Assembly (NCBI GenBank): GCA_021647705.1 | Contig: JAKIUF010000006.1 | Span: 83,562 to 147,561 of the forward strand | Source: Gammaproteobacteria bacterium | Lineage (GTDB): Bacteria; Pseudomonadota; Gammaproteobacteria; SZUA-152 | Reading direction: 5' to 3' | Length of the DNA stretch: 64,000 nucleotides | Shown: positions 63,142 to 64,000 of the stretch, one piece after another | Layout: every line of letters begins with the position of its first letter | Position numbering within the stretch: the first letter of the stretch is position 1 | Notes under the pieces: generated by a model | Told to the model about the DNA's origin: nothing | Seen by the model: only the letters and a program-made list of their open reading frames with translations | Database searches by the model: none | Program-made: the position numbers and the translations under genes

Positions 63142-64000
63142 TTAAAACCAGTAGGCAACACCCAAATCCAGGGTATGGATCACTTTATCGCCAACCTGAT
63201 AGGCCTGCCACCCCAAATGAGGTTGCAACTTGTCGGTAAGACGATGCTCAATCGCTAAGCCATAACTCAGGTCTATACCGTCAAGATGAAAACGCTTTTT
63301 CTGTGTCGGGGCCGTCAAAGTGTAGTCCGCGCGCCAGCGAAAAAGACCCAAAGCGGCAACAAAGTCGATGTTTTTGCCAACCGCATAACGCGGTGCCACT
63401 CGCAGACTCCAGCCATTGGCGGTGGCAGGGAAGACATCCGACAAGTTGGCGAGAAAGGTACTGACACTGGAATTCAGTCCTGTTATTTTCGTGGTAACGT
63501 CACCCAGATCCACATAAGCCAGCTCAATGGCTAGCTGTTCTGACTCCTGGTAACGAATAAAAATTCGGCCACCATTACGACTGAGGCCGGCCTGGGTCAC
63601 CGTAGCCTGAAGTCCGGAGACCGCCAGCTCGCGATTAAATTCACCACTGCTCTCTGGCCCATTCGCCCGTAAATAACTGACACCCACCAGTAGCTTGTCG
63701 CTGGCCTGAACGGCGTCCGGCAACAACCCTGCAACCAGTATTACGGGGGCAAACAGCGCAATACGGGCTAGCAGCCGCCACCCCTGACCTGTGGCCTGGA
63801 GACGCCTCAGGCAAACCAGCGCCAGCAGAATCAACAACATCAATAAGATCGAGCCACCACCGCGGGTGCTCACCGAAGTGGTATTTTGCTGGGCCACACC
63901 ACCGAAGCTGACCACCGCGTTGTTGATCTGGCTATCGCCATCATTGGGACCGCCATCCTGAATCTTCAACTGCACACACCAGTAACCTTCGACCAGTCCC
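63142..64000 (-). CDS. Surface-protein C-terminus (GlyGly-CTERM-like) joined in frame to an outer-membrane barrel; cut by window edge
   Basis: The minus-strand frame enters from outside (last visible bases at 64000). It reads [30 protein letters not shown] and [20 protein letters not shown] plus R: a DGGPND repeat end and a Gly-rich, hydrophobic, Arg-Arg tail, as in GlyGly-CTERM-anchored proteins. No stop follows. The frame runs on through a second hydrophobic segment ([18 protein letters not shown]), a likely signal peptide cut near VQASD, into a barrel of about 180 residues that ends LDLGVAYWF. This could be one fused protein, or two genes whose second start is non-ATG or lies in the tail. 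The barrel part resembles small outer-membrane porin-like proteins of unknown role. Confidence 0.6.
   Translation of the reverse strand, partial: GLVEGYWCVQLKIQDGGPNDGDSQINNAVVSFGGVAQQNTTSVSTRGGGSILLMLLILLALVCLRRLQATGQGWRLLARIALFAPVILVAGLLPDAVQASDKLLVGVSYLRANGPESSGEFNRELAVSGLQATVTQAGLSRNGGRIFIRYQESEQLAIELAYVDLGDVTTKITGLNSSVSTFLANLSDVFPATANGWSLRVAPRYAVGKNIDFVAALGLFRWRADYTLTAPTQKKRFHLDGIDLSYGLAIEHRLTDKLQPHLGWQAYQVGDKVIHTLDLGVAYWF

Overview
The window looks like the chromosome of a gammaproteobacterium. The conserved block hemA / TPR lipoprotein / lolB / ispE / tRNA-Gln / prs / rplY / pth / ychF at the right end, tmcA and trmO at the left, many lipobox lipoproteins, LolB, a REP-associated transposase and a GlyGly-CTERM-like anchor all fit. 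The genus cannot be fixed from the sequence alone.

Layout: (a) 1-11.3 kb, ordinary metabolic and stress genes: a 5'-truncated view of trmO, a CheY-like regulator, a PagL-like barrel, an amino-acid:cation symporter, msrA, tmcA, a CDGSH/glutamate-synthase fusion, a glutathionyl-hydroquinone reductase-like protein and a class 3 lipase. (b) 11.3-25.4 kb, a defence and toxin region: a complete type I Wadjet system (jetA, jetB, jetC, jetD), a decayed vapBC pair, a 1466-residue NACHT-type NTPase ending in a PD-(D/E)XK nuclease-like domain, and a zeta-toxin-like kinase broken by an in-frame amber codon. (c) 25.7-48.5 kb, an aryl-polyene (xanthomonadin-like) pigment cluster in two divergent operons around 34.5 kb. 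A chorismatase (XanB2-like) would supply the hydroxybenzoate starter. An AMP ligase, two ACPs, ketosynthases, a chain-length factor, a ketoreductase and dehydratases would build the polyene. Acyltransferases, a glycosyltransferase, a thioesterase and the LolA-like/MMPL/DUF3261 trio would attach and export it. The rightward operon is interrupted between apeM and apeN by about 3.8 kb of accessory DNA: an integrase remnant, two lipoprotein genes, an NlpC/P60-like gene with an early amber codon, and a REP transposase. (d) 49-53.2 kb, a lipoprotein, a B12-binding radical SAM protein and a halogenase-like flavoprotein that may tailor the pigment. (e) 53.5-64 kb, housekeeping genes and two tRNAs, ending in a surface-anchor/beta-barrel reading frame cut by the window edge.

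The intergenic regions are rich in dispersed repeats. Five copies of a stem-loop built from GCAGAG-type repeats occur in two different flanking contexts; two copies have MITE-like ends. Two palindromic REP-like families (GGTGGAAC...GTTCCACC and GTAGGGTGGGCACG) also recur. Several sit where genes were broken (the HIT gene), where an operon is spaced out (between jetA and jetB), or beside transposase remnants.

Most likely under-described: the NACHT-nuclease protein at 20.2-24.6 kb. Next are the hairpin elements and the xanthomonadin-like cluster with its possible halogenase. All functional calls are from motif reading; no database search was run.
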